A stretch of 64,000 nt of DNA from Bacteroidota bacterium (GCA_023442525.1 JAEZZA010000011.1:62001-126000); one strand, 5' to 3'; positions 1-9,519 are shown, counted from the stretch's first letter. Notes: generated from the sequence alone by a model not told the origin. Translations and numbers: made by a program.

Positions 1-1418
1 GCAAGCATATAGAACCTGTGATCGGTTTCTTCGCTTACGGTTACGCTCTTAACCAGGGTTGCAATCTGTACCTGTTTAACAGGCCGTGATTGATCCTGAA
101 TTTGAACAACATGAATTCCATACTGTGTAGGAACTATCTTTATATCACCCCTTTTTCCGTAGAAACATGAATCGTTAAACGGTTTAACCATTTGACCGTC
201 TTTGAACCATCCCAGATCACCACCCGACTGTGCAGTTCCGTCTGAAGAATACATCATTGCCAGCGTACTGAAATCCTGTCCGTTTTTAATCATCCGAACA
301 AGGCTGTCGGCCATCTGAAACAACTGACTGGCGTTTGCCTGGGTGCCTCTTAAAAGAATATGACGAGCCTTTACCGAATCGGGCAGGTAATTTATTTTGG
401 CCAGCCTGGATATACGATATGAATTTTCTGTGAAATAAGGGCCATAAGATGAACCCAAGGGAGCATTGAAAAGTACATCTCTCAGCGTGTCGGGCAATTC
501 ATCAGCCGAATAATTCATATTATCAAAGGGGAAATCCGATTCCATGGTTACAAACTGGATAGCGTCCTCGGCAGATTCAAAGTCGGCTTTAATATCGTTG
601 ATCCATTGCTCGGCATACTTAAAATCAGCCGGTGAAGGAGTCACTTCAAATACGACATACCTTATATCCCTTGATTCTTCCTGTTTAAACTGGTTAATAT
701 TGTCCTTGTAATATTTATCAATGTCCTTTTTAGTCACAGATATTTCTTCGTCCTTGATCGTATTGAAATTCATGACGATGAAATTCAGATCAACGGCTTT
801 TGACGTTTCAAAACGCTGCCGTTCAGCTTCAAATTTTGTTGCATATAAGCCCTGACGTATCAGGTTCAGGAACTTAATATTCTTGCGTTGATTATATATT
901 TCTCTTTCAAGGAACAGGTAATATGCTTTTTCTTCGGACTGTTCATCATCTGCTCCTACACGCTGCATAAATGCAATGAGCGCCGGCCTGTTGAGAACTC
1001 CGGTTTGAGGATCAGTAAATAACTGCGCTATGGCAGGATGCGGGTTTTCACCCAAAATCATTGAGCTCAGTTCGTCTTCTGAAACATCGAGGCCAATTTT
1101 TGCATACTGTTTTTCGAGCAGCATGTCGCGTATCATGTTATCCCATGTCATGTTTCTGATCTGGTCCATGGTTTCCTCGTCGACGCTCATCTGTCCGCTT
1201 TGTAATTTCTGCATATTCTCAAGTTCGCGGACTTTCATGTCATATTCCGTGTAAGGCACTGATTTGCCTGAAATCTCAGCGATTTCAAATTTGGAACGGG
1301 TAAACAATGAGCCGCCCGAATCGAGCAGATCGCTTAATACAAATGCCAGTAAAGCCAAACCTATGACAATGGCCAATAAAAGGCCAGCCCTGACTCTCAG
1401 TTTTTCTAAAATTGCCAT
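1..1418 (-). CDS. PpiD/SurA-like periplasmic peptidyl-prolyl isomerase (3' end beyond window)
   Basis: I translated this by eye from the minus strand; it starts at the ATG at 1418 and runs off the left edge. The N-terminus (MAILEKLRVRAGLLLAIVIG) is a short cytoplasmic stub plus one membrane anchor, followed by a long SurA_N-like helical region. A parvulin (PpiC-type) domain begins near VKARHILL and contains DFSTLAMMYSSDG and GGDLGWFKDGQMV, a typical rotamase signature. This is the architecture of PpiD-like membrane-anchored chaperone/isomerases that help fold outer-membrane proteins. It lies about 70 bases downstream of the CNNM gene on the same strand, so it is probably the last gene of the coaX-lptC unit. 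Only about 472 codons are visible; a second parvulin domain may follow. Confidence 0.85.
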   Translation of the reverse strand, partial: MAILEKLRVRAGLLLAIVIGLALLAFVLSDLLDSGGSLFTRSKFEIAEISGKSVPYTEYDMKVRELENMQKLQSGQMSVDEETMDQIRNMTWDNMIRDMLLEKQYAKIGLDVSEDELSSMILGENPHPAIAQLFTDPQTGVLNRPALIAFMQRVGADDEQSEEKAYYLFLEREIYNQRKNIKFLNLIRQGLYATKFEAERQRFETSKAVDLNFIVMNFNTIKDEEISVTKKDIDKYYKDNINQFKQEESRDIRYVVFEVTPSPADFKYAEQWINDIKADFESAEDAIQFVTMESDFPFDNMNYSADELPDTLRDVLFNAPLGSSYGPYFTENSYRISRLAKINYLPDSVKARHILLRGTQANASQLFQMADSLVRMIKNGQDFSTLAMMYSSDGTAQSGGDLGWFKDGQMVKPFNDSCFYGKRGDIKIVPTQYGIHVVQIQDQSRPVKQVQIATLVKSVTVSEETDHRFYML

Positions 1419-1488
1419 GTAAAAAACTTAGATTATATAGTTCAAAAAATTAGGGTACGAATATAGCAATTAATATTATTTCACCGAT

Positions 1489-2751
1489 TTATTCACGAAG
1501 ACTTTTTACCTGAACGAGTTCAACGCGAGTGCGGCTTACTTTGAGAACCCTGAATTCGTATTTGTCGGTAATTATTTTATCATTAACCTTGGGTATATTT
1601 TGCTGATGATAAATAATATAGCCTGCAAGGGTGTCGTATTCTTCCGATTCGGGCAGATTTAAGCCGTATTTTTCGTTCAGGTAATCCAGTTCGAGCCTGC
1701 CCGAAAATACATAATGTCCTTTTTCCGGATTCTTTTCGATGAACTCATCAACGTCGTGTTCATCGTCAATCTCTCCAAAGATTTCTTCCATGATATCTTC
1801 AATGGTCACCAGACCCGAGATGCCTCCAAATTCATCCACTACTATGGCCATACTACGGTGTTCCTGAATGAATTTTTTTAATAGCTTATTAGCAGCCAGG
1901 GTTTCAGGAACATACGAAATGCCGATCAGCATGGAACGGATATCCTTTGGATTTTTAAAAAGTTCCTTGGAAGTCACATAGCCTATCATATTATCCAGAG
2001 TGTCATCGAAAATGGGAATCTTCGAAAAACCACTCTCGATAAAACGATGCCTTAATTCTTCAATTCCGTCACGAATACTTATGGCGACTATTTCAGTTCG
2101 TGGTATCATGCAATCCCTGATTTTCACATTCGAAAAATCAAGCGCATTTTGAAAGAGTTTGATCTCGTCCTTTTCTTCGGCACTTACTTCGCCGCTGCTA
2201 TCGTGGCTTTCGTCGATAAGGTGATTGAGATCGACCTTGCCGAAGACCATCTGATCGTACTGGTTTACCGATTTCGATCGAATAATCGATTGGAGTATCA
2301 GGTTCGAAAGTCTGTGAATGACCAGGCTTACAGGATAAAGTACAATGAAGATCAGCATCAGTGGTAACGACATAACCCTCAATGCCAGATTTGGATTGAT
2401 CCTTACAAGTGCTTTCGGCAAATATTCAGCCAGGAATAATACGATCAGTGTGGAAATAAGCGTCTGAATAATCAATACACCTGATTCGGACAGGTAGCGC
2501 TCCAAAAACGGATCCAATGAGCGTGCCATGAAGATACCGTATATGACAATGGCAATATTATTGCCCAACTGAATGGTAGCTATATATTGACCCGACCGTT
2601 CCTGGAAAATATGAATGATTTTTGACGAGAACAATCCCTGTTTTCTGTCGAGCTCAAGCCTCAGCTTATTCGACGCCAGAAACGCAATCTCCATGCCGGC
2701 AAAAAATGCCGCAAAAGCAATTGTAATAAGTATATAAAAAAACTGTTGCAT
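1489..2751 (-). CDS. CNNM/CBS-domain membrane protein (hemolysin/CorC family)
   Basis: 420 residues. The first ~190 residues form a CNNM (DUF21) membrane domain with several hydrophobic segments and the family feature FFAGMEIAFLASNK. A pair of CBS domains follows (about 205-325; IPRTEIVAI and VVDEFGGISGLVTIEDIMEEIFGEI are diagnostic), then a CorC_HlyC transporter-associated C-terminal domain (SGRLELDYLNEKYGLNLP). The family is linked to magnesium/cobalt efflux; the hemolysin name is historical. Gliding protein GldE belongs to the same family, but this copy sits with lptC and a foldase gene rather than with gld genes, so I give no symbol. Its ATG shares one base with the lptC stop codon, which suggests translational coupling. 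Confidence 0.85.
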   Translation of the reverse strand: MQQFFYILITIAFAAFFAGMEIAFLASNKLRLELDRKQGLFSSKIIHIFQERSGQYIATIQLGNNIAIVIYGIFMARSLDPFLERYLSESGVLIIQTLISTLIVLFLAEYLPKALVRINPNLALRVMSLPLMLIFIVLYPVSLVIHRLSNLILQSIIRSKSVNQYDQMVFGKVDLNHLIDESHDSSGEVSAEEKDEIKLFQNALDFSNVKIRDCMIPRTEIVAISIRDGIEELRHRFIESGFSKIPIFDDTLDNMIGYVTSKELFKNPKDIRSMLIGISYVPETLAANKLLKKFIQEHRSMAIVVDEFGGISGLVTIEDIMEEIFGEIDDEHDVDEFIEKNPEKGHYVFSGRLELDYLNEKYGLNLPESEEYDTLAGYIIYHQQNIPKVNDKIITDKYEFRVLKVSRTRVELVQVKSLRE

Positions 2752-3338
2752 CAGTTTTCTCCTCCGGTGTCTTCTTCCTTAATAGTTACCCTGCCGCTGT
2801 AACCTCTGAGCTGAATAGTCGACAGGTCTTCAACGGCATCAAACCCGTATTCACCAATGTGAATGCCATCTTGCCGGGTAATTTTGGTGAATTTTTCCGA
2901 ATAAATCCTTTTTTCATTCTGGTCCCAGAATATCAGTTCGGTTTCTATTTTTTCACCTGTTACTTTATTCTCTCCATAGACTCCCTGACGACCTTCCCAG
3001 AGTTCCTTTTTGGTATAGTAAATGGCATATTTAGCCTTTATATATGACGTTTCATTCCCGTGGCGGTCGTAAAAAATGGCGGTCATACCTTTGGTGAAAT
3101 CGTAGTAGGGTTCTTCGACATTATTATATTGAAATACCTCAGGGGCAATTATTTTACCTTTTAAATAGCCCGAATCAGTATATTGCATTTCAACATTCAC
3201 CCCGGTCACATCCGGATATGATACTTCGCGGGTGAGGGCGTGGATGGTCTCAATATCGTTCTTGCAACTGTAAGCCATTGCCAGGGCAAGTAAGCCTACT
3301 GCCGCCATATTCAGATACCTGTTTAATTTTATCATCAT
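2751..3338 (-). CDS. lptC: LPS export ABC transporter periplasmic protein LptC
   Basis: 195 residues. An N-terminal lipoprotein-like signal ends at AMAYSC. The rest has the LptC beta-jellyroll pattern: VEMQYTDSGYLKGKIIAPEVFQY, then TSYIKAKYAIYYTKKELWEGRQG and a terminal strand set. LptC links the inner-membrane LptB2FG extractor to LptA in lipopolysaccharide transport. The length matches the family (about 180-200). Its start overlaps the end of coaX by four bases and its stop overlaps the CNNM start, so coaX, lptC and the CNNM gene are read as one unit. In many Bacteroidales an outer-membrane protein and a TPR gene lie between coaX and lptC; they are absent here. Confidence 0.85.
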   Translation of the reverse strand: MMIKLNRYLNMAAVGLLALAMAYSCKNDIETIHALTREVSYPDVTGVNVEMQYTDSGYLKGKIIAPEVFQYNNVEEPYYDFTKGMTAIFYDRHGNETSYIKAKYAIYYTKKELWEGRQGVYGENKVTGEKIETELIFWDQNEKRIYSEKFTKITRQDGIHIGEYGFDAVEDLSTIQLRGYSGRVTIKEEDTGGEN

Positions 3339-4072
3339 ACTATGAATCCGGATAAATTAAATTCCAGAATGTAATTAAGTCCTTTTAGCACGAGATCGGG
3401 AATAGTAAAAACCGATCGGTTGAGTTTCGAAACAAAAAAGCCGGCATCGCCGCCTGTCAGTATGAATTCACATGCCGGATACTGCCGGGCGTAATCGTTA
3501 ATATAGCCCTGCAATTCATAAATAATACCCTGTTGCACACCTGCCACGATGGCTGAATGGGTATTGGTGCCAAATACAGGAAAGGTAGAATCCCTGGTTA
3601 CCAGAGGCAGACGTGACGTAAACTCGTTAAGTGCTCTGAAACGCGTGTGTAGTCCCGGAGATATATTCCCTCCCATAAACTTTCCTTCAGCCGAAATAAA
3701 ATCTATCGTAATAGCCGTTCCAAGGTCAATTACCAATACGTTACAGTACGGGCAAACATATCGGGCCCCTGCCGCTGCGGCAATGCGGTCGTGACCCAGT
3801 GTCTCAGGCGTTGCATATACTATTTCCACAGGCAGGGGAGTGGTATGGCCGAGCTCAAGCACCGTGGTATTCATTTCGCGTAATGCATCAATCAAAGGTT
3901 CGGCACTATCAATAACAGATGATAATATGGAGTGTGCTGATGGTCTTTCAATCACCATACCCCTGAGATCGTCCCAATGGCCCTGATCAACACGAACAGA
4001 TTCAATCAGCCTGCCTTGTTCAAACCAGGCAAGTTTAACATGTGTGTTTCCTATATCAGCAACCAGATTCAT
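3335..4072 (-). CDS. coaX: Type III pantothenate kinase
   Basis: 245 residues, normal for CoaX. It phosphorylates pantothenate as the first committed step of coenzyme A synthesis. Sequence support: the N-terminal phosphate-loop strand MNLVADIGNTHVKLAWF, TLGHDRIAAAAGARYVCP (substrate-binding GxDR-like motif), VLVIDLGTAITIDFI with the catalytic-region DxGTA, GGNISPGLHTRFRAL, and FILTGGDAGF near the C-terminus. It is the first gene of the minus-strand unit coaX-lptC-CNNM-PPIase and has a good promoter just upstream (4087-4117), giving a leader of only about 8 bases. Confidence 0.93.
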   Translation of the reverse strand: MNLVADIGNTHVKLAWFEQGRLIESVRVDQGHWDDLRGMVIERPSAHSILSSVIDSAEPLIDALREMNTTVLELGHTTPLPVEIVYATPETLGHDRIAAAAGARYVCPYCNVLVIDLGTAITIDFISAEGKFMGGNISPGLHTRFRALNEFTSRLPLVTRDSTFPVFGTNTHSAIVAGVQQGIIYELQGYINDYARQYPACEFILTGGDAGFFVSKLNRSVFTIPDLVLKGLNYILEFNLSGFIV

Positions 4073-4086
4073 TTTGATACAATGGA

Positions 4087-4117
4087 CAAATTTACCGAAT
4101 TATTGATGGTTTTCAAA
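4087..4117 (-). promoter_or_regulatory. Bacteroidota-type promoter for coaX
   Basis: On the minus strand the sequence reads TTTG, exactly 19 bases, then TAAATTTG. This matches the Bacteroidota primary sigma consensus TTTG / TAnnTTTG in both boxes. The predicted transcription start is near 4080, eight bases before the coaX ATG at 4072. The promoter call is inferred from consensus and position. Confidence 0.6.
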
Positions 4118-4142
4118 AAGTTGTATGGTTGGCGGCCTACAG

Positions 4143-5582
4143 TTATTTATTTTCCAACACCTTTCGGAAGGATAATGGCCTGATCAGTCTGAACAAAAAC
4201 GAAAGGGCAATACCGAATCCTACAAGTATCAGTGCCGAATATATCCAGGTTAGAGGCAGCATACGCGATAACCAGGTAGCAACAGCTAAAAGCACTATAT
4301 AAAATGTTATACGCACTTTAAAGCTGATATCGGCCTTGAATTTAAAAATCCTGCGCACGAGAATAATCTGGTAAAATGCAGCAAACAGCTGGGTGGTAGC
4401 ATTGGCAAAGGCAGCCCCTAAAATGCCCATGCGCGGAATAAGTATCAGGTTAAGTGTAATATTTACCACTACTGCAAACAGAGCCATTGAGATTAGCTGG
4501 CGAAGGCTGCCGTTTGCAGTAAGCAAAGTGCCATAAATATAAGTCATACAAATACCCAGAAAGCTCATAGTCAGAACGGCCAATACATCCGATGAGGTTT
4601 CGAGGTGCTGTTTATATAGGAGCTCCATGATTTCGTGCCGGTAACCCAGGCATAACGCGGCGGCTATTAAGGCAGGAACCATGAGCAGAGTGAACGACAG
4701 CCGTGTAAGGTGTTCAACCGGATCACCCTGCTTGAGCATTTTGGAGAATACCGGCAAAAGTATCAGAGTAAAAAGGTACCCATAGTTTGACAGAATTTCA
4801 ATGATCCTGAATGCCTGAGCATAAATACCGGCCTGTTCCGTGCCATTGTCAAGAAGTTTTCCCACCAGCACCGAATCAATCCTGAGATAGGTTGCCATAA
4901 GCAAAATGAGTACGGCATAGGGCAGCGACTGGTTCAAAACCATACGGTAATACCGTAAATTGAACCGGAAGGGCTCCATACCGGTACGTGAAAAAACAAG
5001 GCTGAAAGCCAGACTCGCACTGATGAGATAAGCAGCTGTTTGAGAATAAATCAGCCATTCTATGCGGAATGCATTCCGGGTAACCGGGTCGAGCAAAAGG
5101 AATCCGCAAATTACTATCACCACAAACCGGTCGATTACCGATACAATGCTGTCGGCCCGGAACATATGCATACCTCCGAGGTTCGCCCTGAAATACAGAA
5201 CGAAGCTTGCCAGGAACTGGTTGAAGAGCAAAACCAACAGAATTGTGAATTCATGCCCGCGCCAACCAATGATTAAACCTATAACAGAGCAAAAGACAAA
5301 GTACACCAGGCCAAGCGTGAGTTTCAAAGGAAAAATAAAAGAGAAATACTTGTTCACCATGTTGGTGTGCCTGGCAATTTCGCGACGGCTGAAATTTTCA
5401 ATTCCCAGATCGAGAATGATCTGGAAAATTATACTGAAATTGAGAAGGATGAAGTAATTGCCATAGTCAGTGGCACCCACTGCATTCTGGACTCCCACAT
5501 CTATTCCGAAGGCATAAATAGGCTTGACAAGTAGATTCAGCAGAAGCAGAAGCGCCAGATTTGTGACGAAATTTCTTTTCAA
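4143..5582 (-). CDS. Polysaccharide flippase, Wzx/MATE-like (MOP superfamily)
   Basis: 479 residues and very hydrophobic, with about 12-14 predicted membrane segments. The start MKRNFVTNLALLLLLNLLVKPIYAF and the motif GATDYGNYFILLNFSIIFQIILDLGIENFSRREIARH are typical of oligosaccharide flippases in Bacteroidota. Such proteins move lipid-linked glycan units across the inner membrane for O-antigen, capsule or exopolysaccharide assembly. No other surface-polysaccharide gene is adjacent, so this is an orphan copy. The start at 5582 is head-to-head with rnhB; the most upstream possible rnhB start would overlap this gene by about 60 bases. Confidence 0.8.
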   Translation of the reverse strand: MKRNFVTNLALLLLLNLLVKPIYAFGIDVGVQNAVGATDYGNYFILLNFSIIFQIILDLGIENFSRREIARHTNMVNKYFSFIFPLKLTLGLVYFVFCSVIGLIIGWRGHEFTILLVLLFNQFLASFVLYFRANLGGMHMFRADSIVSVIDRFVVIVICGFLLLDPVTRNAFRIEWLIYSQTAAYLISASLAFSLVFSRTGMEPFRFNLRYYRMVLNQSLPYAVLILLMATYLRIDSVLVGKLLDNGTEQAGIYAQAFRIIEILSNYGYLFTLILLPVFSKMLKQGDPVEHLTRLSFTLLMVPALIAAALCLGYRHEIMELLYKQHLETSSDVLAVLTMSFLGICMTYIYGTLLTANGSLRQLISMALFAVVVNITLNLILIPRMGILGAAFANATTQLFAAFYQIILVRRIFKFKADISFKVRITFYIVLLAVATWLSRMLPLTWIYSALILVGFGIALSFLFRLIRPLSFRKVLENK

Positions 5583-5649
5583 AGCAGTTGAAAATTGTTT
5601 TCTTTACAAAAGTAGAAAGATTTGCATATCCGGTTATATAACTATTGAT

Positions 5650-6258
5650 GTGGCGCTCAAAAGTTGCTTAGTACCTGAAATATTTGAAGCCGGTTGCGAT
5701 GAGGCCGGCAGGGGTTGTCTGGCAGGACCGGTATTTGCCGCCGCTGTGGTACTACCCCCGGGCTATTCGCATCCCGAACTAAACGACTCCAAGCAACTGT
5801 CCCCGCAGGTGAGAAATATGCTCCGGGTGGAAATTGAAAAATCTGCTGTTGCATGGGCTGTAGCCTGGGTCGATAACCGGAAAATTGATGAAATGAATAT
5901 ACTCAGAGCTTCAATTCTGGCTATGCATCAGGCACTGGATAAACTCACGGTACGACCGCAACATATACTTGTTGATGGTAACCGTTTTTTTCCCTATGGG
6001 AAAGTGCCTTTTAGTTGTATTGTCAAAGGCGACGGTATTTATGCCTCGATTGCTGCAGCTTCAATACTGGCCAAAACCTGGAGAGATGAGTATATGTCGG
6101 GTCTTCACAGCGAAATAAGCTGCTACTCGTGGGATTCAAATAAAGGGTATCCCACACCCGAACACAGGGCGGCAATTGAGCAATTTGGGATATCGGTTTA
6201 TCACCGCAAATCGTTTGCCCTTATGGATGAACAATTGGAACTGGATTTCAACGATTAA
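5650..6258 (+). CDS. rnhB: Ribonuclease HII
   Basis: About 202 residues from the GTG at 5650, the usual RNase HII length. It removes RNA from RNA-DNA hybrids, including single misincorporated ribonucleotides. Key residues: GCDEAGRGCLAGPV (catalytic Asp-Glu), NDSKQLS, IDEMNILRASILAMHQAL, HILVDGN (catalytic Asp), KGDGIYASIAAASILAKTWRD (catalytic Asp region) and KGYPTPEH. An ATG at 5524 is in frame, but that extension (MTSRFSRSRSARF...) is low-complexity, unlike RNase HII, and would overlap the divergent flippase by about 60 bases, so I prefer the GTG. The exact start is uncertain; there is no clear ribosome binding site, as is common in this phylum. Confidence 0.88.
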   Translation: MALKSCLVPEIFEAGCDEAGRGCLAGPVFAAAVVLPPGYSHPELNDSKQLSPQVRNMLRVEIEKSAVAWAVAWVDNRKIDEMNILRASILAMHQALDKLTVRPQHILVDGNRFFPYGKVPFSCIVKGDGIYASIAAASILAKTWRDEYMSGLHSEISCYSWDSNKGYPTPEHRAAIEQFGISVYHRKSFALMDEQLELDFND

Positions 6259-6297
6259 CTTAATATAAATTATTCCATAACTGAACAATTATTTAAT

Positions 6298-8451
6298 ATG
6301 AAGCGATTTACATTGATTATTGCAGGTTTTCTGCTTACTTTCTCTGTTTCGGTCAGGGCCGATGAAGGTATGTGGCTTTTACCCCTGATACAGAAACTTA
6401 ACATCGATACCATGCACTCATTGGGCTTTAAGTTATCTGCCGAGGATATATACAGCATTAATCACGGCAGCCTTAAAGATGCCATAGTTATTTTCGGAGG
6501 CGGGTGTACAGGTGAAATTGTATCGGAGCAGGGACTTCTGCTTACAAATCACCATTGCGGTTATGATGCTATCCAGAACCATAGTACAGTGGAACACAAT
6601 TACCTTGAAGATGGTTTTTGGGCAATGAACAAAAACCAGGAACTTCCCAACCGCGATCTTTCCGCTACATTTCTGGTACGTGTGGAAGATGTAACCGGCC
6701 TAGTTCTTAAAAAAATTAAAGATACAGACTCCGATGCAGTGCGTTCCGAAAAAATTGCTGTAGTATCCGATTCAATCCGGAGAGCTGCTACCAAAGGCAC
6801 CAATTATAATGCAGATGTTGAATCTATGTTTGGAGGAAATAATTATTACCTGTTCGTATATGAGGTTTACAGAGATGTTCGTCTGGTTGGTGCTCCTCCC
6901 TCAGCTATCGGTAAATTCGGACATGATACGGATAACTGGATGTGGCCAAGGCATACCGGCGATTTCAGCGTATTCCGGGTGTACAGCAGCCCCGATGGTA
7001 AACCGGCTTCTTACAGCAAGGAGAATGTTCCGCTGAAACCGCGTCATTATTTACCGGTATCCATGAAAGACCGGAATATAGATGATTTCAGCATGGTAAT
7101 GGGTTACCCGGGAACTACCACACGCTATATGACATCGTACGAAATAAAGGAACTTACAGAAGTTACCAATCCCAACCGTATAAAAATAAGAGGTTTACGA
7201 CTTGAGATTCTCCTGGGGGATATGCGTGCCGATGAAAAGGTCAATATCCAGTATGCATCAAAATATTCGAGTTCATCAAACTACTGGAAATACTCAATCG
7301 GACAGAATGCAGGTCTTGAGCGTCTGAAAATCCTCGAGAAAAAGCAGAACGAAGAGAAGCAATTCATGAACTGGGTTAATGCCGATCCGCAGCGGATTCA
7401 GAAGTACGGCAAAGCACTCGACCTGATAAAGAACTCAGTTGAACAGCGTCGCATATACAAGCATACCCTGCAATATACTTACGAGACTTTCTTCACGGCT
7501 ACTGAAATAATTACCATGGCTAATCGTGCCCAGGGTTTATATAATGCAATGGTCAGCGATCCGGGTAACAAGAAACTGATCGATTCGCTTGCCAATATAC
7601 TCAAGAGACGGTGGGACGATTTCAATAATGAATACAGCAAATCAACCGATATGAAAGTGGTTCCTGCAATGTTGGCATTGTATAAGGAAAACGTTTCGGC
7701 TGAATACCTGCCCGATATTTATAATCTGATCACTTCAAAATATAAAAACAACCTGGTGAAGTTTACCAACGATATGTTCGCCAAATCGATATTCACAGAC
7801 GCAGCCCGTATGGAAGCCTTCGTAAAGAATCCTACAAGGCAGGCACTGGAAAAAGACCTGGCATTTAAAACTGCACTGTCAGTGTTGGATATCTATAGAA
7901 AGACCTACTTTGGCGATGACTCGTTTGATGCTGATTTCCAAAAGGGACACCGTTTATACATTGCCGGCCTTACGGAAATGCAACCGGATAAGAAATTATA
8001 TCCCGATGCCAATTTTACCATGAGAATGACTTATGGTAGCGTTAAACCGTATCATGCCCGTGATGCCGTGTATTACGATTATATTACAACCGCGAACGGA
8101 ATCCTTGAGAAGGAAGATCCCGACAATTGGGAATTTGTTGTTCCCGAAAGGCTGAAAGAATTGATAAATAAAAAGGATTTCGGCCCGTACGCAAGGAATG
8201 GAGAACTTCCGGTATGCTTTATTACCAATAATGATATCACCGGCGGAAACTCGGGAAGTCCGGTGATAGATGGTGAAGGAAATCTGATAGGACTTGCATT
8301 CGATGGTAACTGGGAAGCAATGAGCAGTAATATTGCCTTTGAACCCGACTTGCAACGTTGTATTTGTGTTGATATCCGGTATGTGTTGTTTGTAATCGAT
8401 AAATATGCCGGCGCATCACACCTTATCGACGAAATGAGGATTGTGAAGTAA
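6298..8451 (+). CDS. S46 family dipeptidyl-peptidase, DPP7-type
   Basis: 717 residues with a signal peptide (MKRFTLIIAGFLLTFSVSVRA). S46 enzymes release dipeptides from oligopeptides in the periplasm of Bacteroidota. The chymotrypsin-like triad is visible: His about 85 in TNHHCGYDAIQ, Asp about 222 in TGDFSVFR, and Ser 652 in GGNSGSPV. Eighteen residues after the serine is a glycine (LAFDGNWEAM). In DPP11 that position is an arginine that selects acidic P1 residues, while DPP7 has glycine and prefers hydrophobic P1, so I infer DPP7-like specificity. The C-terminus VDIRYVLFVIDKYAG is typical of the family. It stands alone, 39 bases after rnhB. Confidence 0.92.
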   Translation: MKRFTLIIAGFLLTFSVSVRADEGMWLLPLIQKLNIDTMHSLGFKLSAEDIYSINHGSLKDAIVIFGGGCTGEIVSEQGLLLTNHHCGYDAIQNHSTVEHNYLEDGFWAMNKNQELPNRDLSATFLVRVEDVTGLVLKKIKDTDSDAVRSEKIAVVSDSIRRAATKGTNYNADVESMFGGNNYYLFVYEVYRDVRLVGAPPSAIGKFGHDTDNWMWPRHTGDFSVFRVYSSPDGKPASYSKENVPLKPRHYLPVSMKDRNIDDFSMVMGYPGTTTRYMTSYEIKELTEVTNPNRIKIRGLRLEILLGDMRADEKVNIQYASKYSSSSNYWKYSIGQNAGLERLKILEKKQNEEKQFMNWVNADPQRIQKYGKALDLIKNSVEQRRIYKHTLQYTYETFFTATEIITMANRAQGLYNAMVSDPGNKKLIDSLANILKRRWDDFNNEYSKSTDMKVVPAMLALYKENVSAEYLPDIYNLITSKYKNNLVKFTNDMFAKSIFTDAARMEAFVKNPTRQALEKDLAFKTALSVLDIYRKTYFGDDSFDADFQKGHRLYIAGLTEMQPDKKLYPDANFTMRMTYGSVKPYHARDAVYYDYITTANGILEKEDPDNWEFVVPERLKELINKKDFGPYARNGELPVCFITNNDITGGNSGSPVIDGEGNLIGLAFDGNWEAMSSNIAFEPDLQRCICVDIRYVLFVIDKYAGASHLIDEMRIVK

Positions 8452-8483
8452 TTTTCATACATTTAATTATTTAAGAATTCTCT

Positions 8484-9068
8484 ATGGATGTAAGGTTTAT
8501 TGATATCATCACGGTATTCATGGTATTATTTGCGGTAATTGACATTACCGGATCGATACCCTATATCCTCGAAATTAAACGACGCGCAGGTAGTATTGAG
8601 GCAGGAAAAGCAGCATTGGTGGCATACGCCATCCTGTTGCTTTTTCTTTTCGTTGGAGAGCCTTTTCTTAATCTGTTCGGTGTTGATATCAATTCCTTTG
8701 CCATAGCAGGTTCCTTCGTATTGTTGTTCCTCGGTCTCGAAATGGTTCTGGGTATTGAGTTTTTCAAATACGAAAGCCTGAAAAACACCTCCATTTTTCC
8801 GCTTGCCTTCCCTTTAATTGCCGGAGCAGGCAGTATGACAACCATTATCTCGCTGAAAGCAGAATACAGCGTGTGGACCATATTTTTTGCCCTTACCTTA
8901 AACATATTTGTAGTATACCTTGTCCTCAGGGCTACCCGATTTGTGGAAAGAATGCTCGGTCCTACAGGAATATTAATATTAACAAAGGTTTTCGGAATCA
9001 TCCTGTTAGCCATCGCCATACGTTTGTTCCTTTCAAATACCGGGATCAGTTTACCTGATGACATATAA
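8484..9068 (+). CDS. MarC family integral membrane protein
   Basis: 194 residues with about six hydrophobic segments. The sequence MDVRFIDIITVFMVLFAVIDITGSIPYILEIKRR, then FAIAGSFVLLFLGLEMVLGIEFF and IFPLAFPLIAGAGSMTTII, is characteristic of the MarC (UPF0056) family. The biochemical role of the family is not established, and its early link to multiple antibiotic resistance has not held up. The gene overlaps the start of rnhA by 11 bases, so the two are probably translated from one message. Confidence 0.85.
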   Translation: MDVRFIDIITVFMVLFAVIDITGSIPYILEIKRRAGSIEAGKAALVAYAILLLFLFVGEPFLNLFGVDINSFAIAGSFVLLFLGLEMVLGIEFFKYESLKNTSIFPLAFPLIAGAGSMTTIISLKAEYSVWTIFFALTLNIFVVYLVLRATRFVERMLGPTGILILTKVFGIILLAIAIRLFLSNTGISLPDDI

Positions 9069-9519
9069 TGTGACCATGTATACCGATGGAGCCGCCAGAG
9101 GGAATCCAGGGCCTGGTGGTTACGGCGTGGTGCTTATCTATGGTAAGCACAGGAAAGAACTTTCGTCGGGCTTCAGACATACTACAAATAACCGTATGGA
9201 ACTAATGGCAGTAATTGCCGGTCTCGAAACCTTAAAATTTGATAACTGCAACGTTACTGTTTACACCGATTCGCGATATGTGGCCGATGCCATAGAAAAA
9301 GGCTGGATCAGGTCGTGGGAACAAAAACGATTTGCGAAAACAAAAAATCCTGATCTCTGGAAAAGATTCCTGACTGTTTACCGGAAGCATAAAGTGAAAT
9401 TCATCTGGATCCGCGGACATTCTGCAATTCCTGAAAACGAAAGATGCGATGAACTTGCCGTTGCAGCTTCTCTCGGAAACGATCTTCCCGAGGATGAAGG
9501 ATATAATGGCAATGAATAA
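9058..9519 (+). CDS. rnhA: Ribonuclease HI
   Basis: 153 residues, the usual length. It cleaves the RNA strand of RNA-DNA hybrids. The catalytic acids are visible in order: Asp in YTDGAARGNPGPGGYG, Glu in NNRMELMAVI, Asp in VYTDSRYV, and the His/Asp pair in IRGHSAIPENERCDELA. The ATG lies inside the end of the MarC gene. Both RNase H types (HII at 5650-6258 and HI here) are therefore encoded within 4 kb of each other. Confidence 0.95.
   Translation: MTYNVTMYTDGAARGNPGPGGYGVVLIYGKHRKELSSGFRHTTNNRMELMAVIAGLETLKFDNCNVTVYTDSRYVADAIEKGWIRSWEQKRFAKTKNPDLWKRFLTVYRKHKVKFIWIRGHSAIPENERCDELAVAASLGNDLPEDEGYNGNE

Noticed and set aside
5524..5649. N-terminal extension of rnhB from the ATG at 5524
   Set aside because: Low-complexity Ser/Arg-rich start unlike RNase HII and overlapping the divergent flippase gene; the GTG at 5650 gives the family length.
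8561..9064. Long open frame on the minus strand opposite MarC (167 codons)
   Set aside because: Basic, Asn/Arg-rich translation with no recognisable motif; complement of a clear MarC gene.
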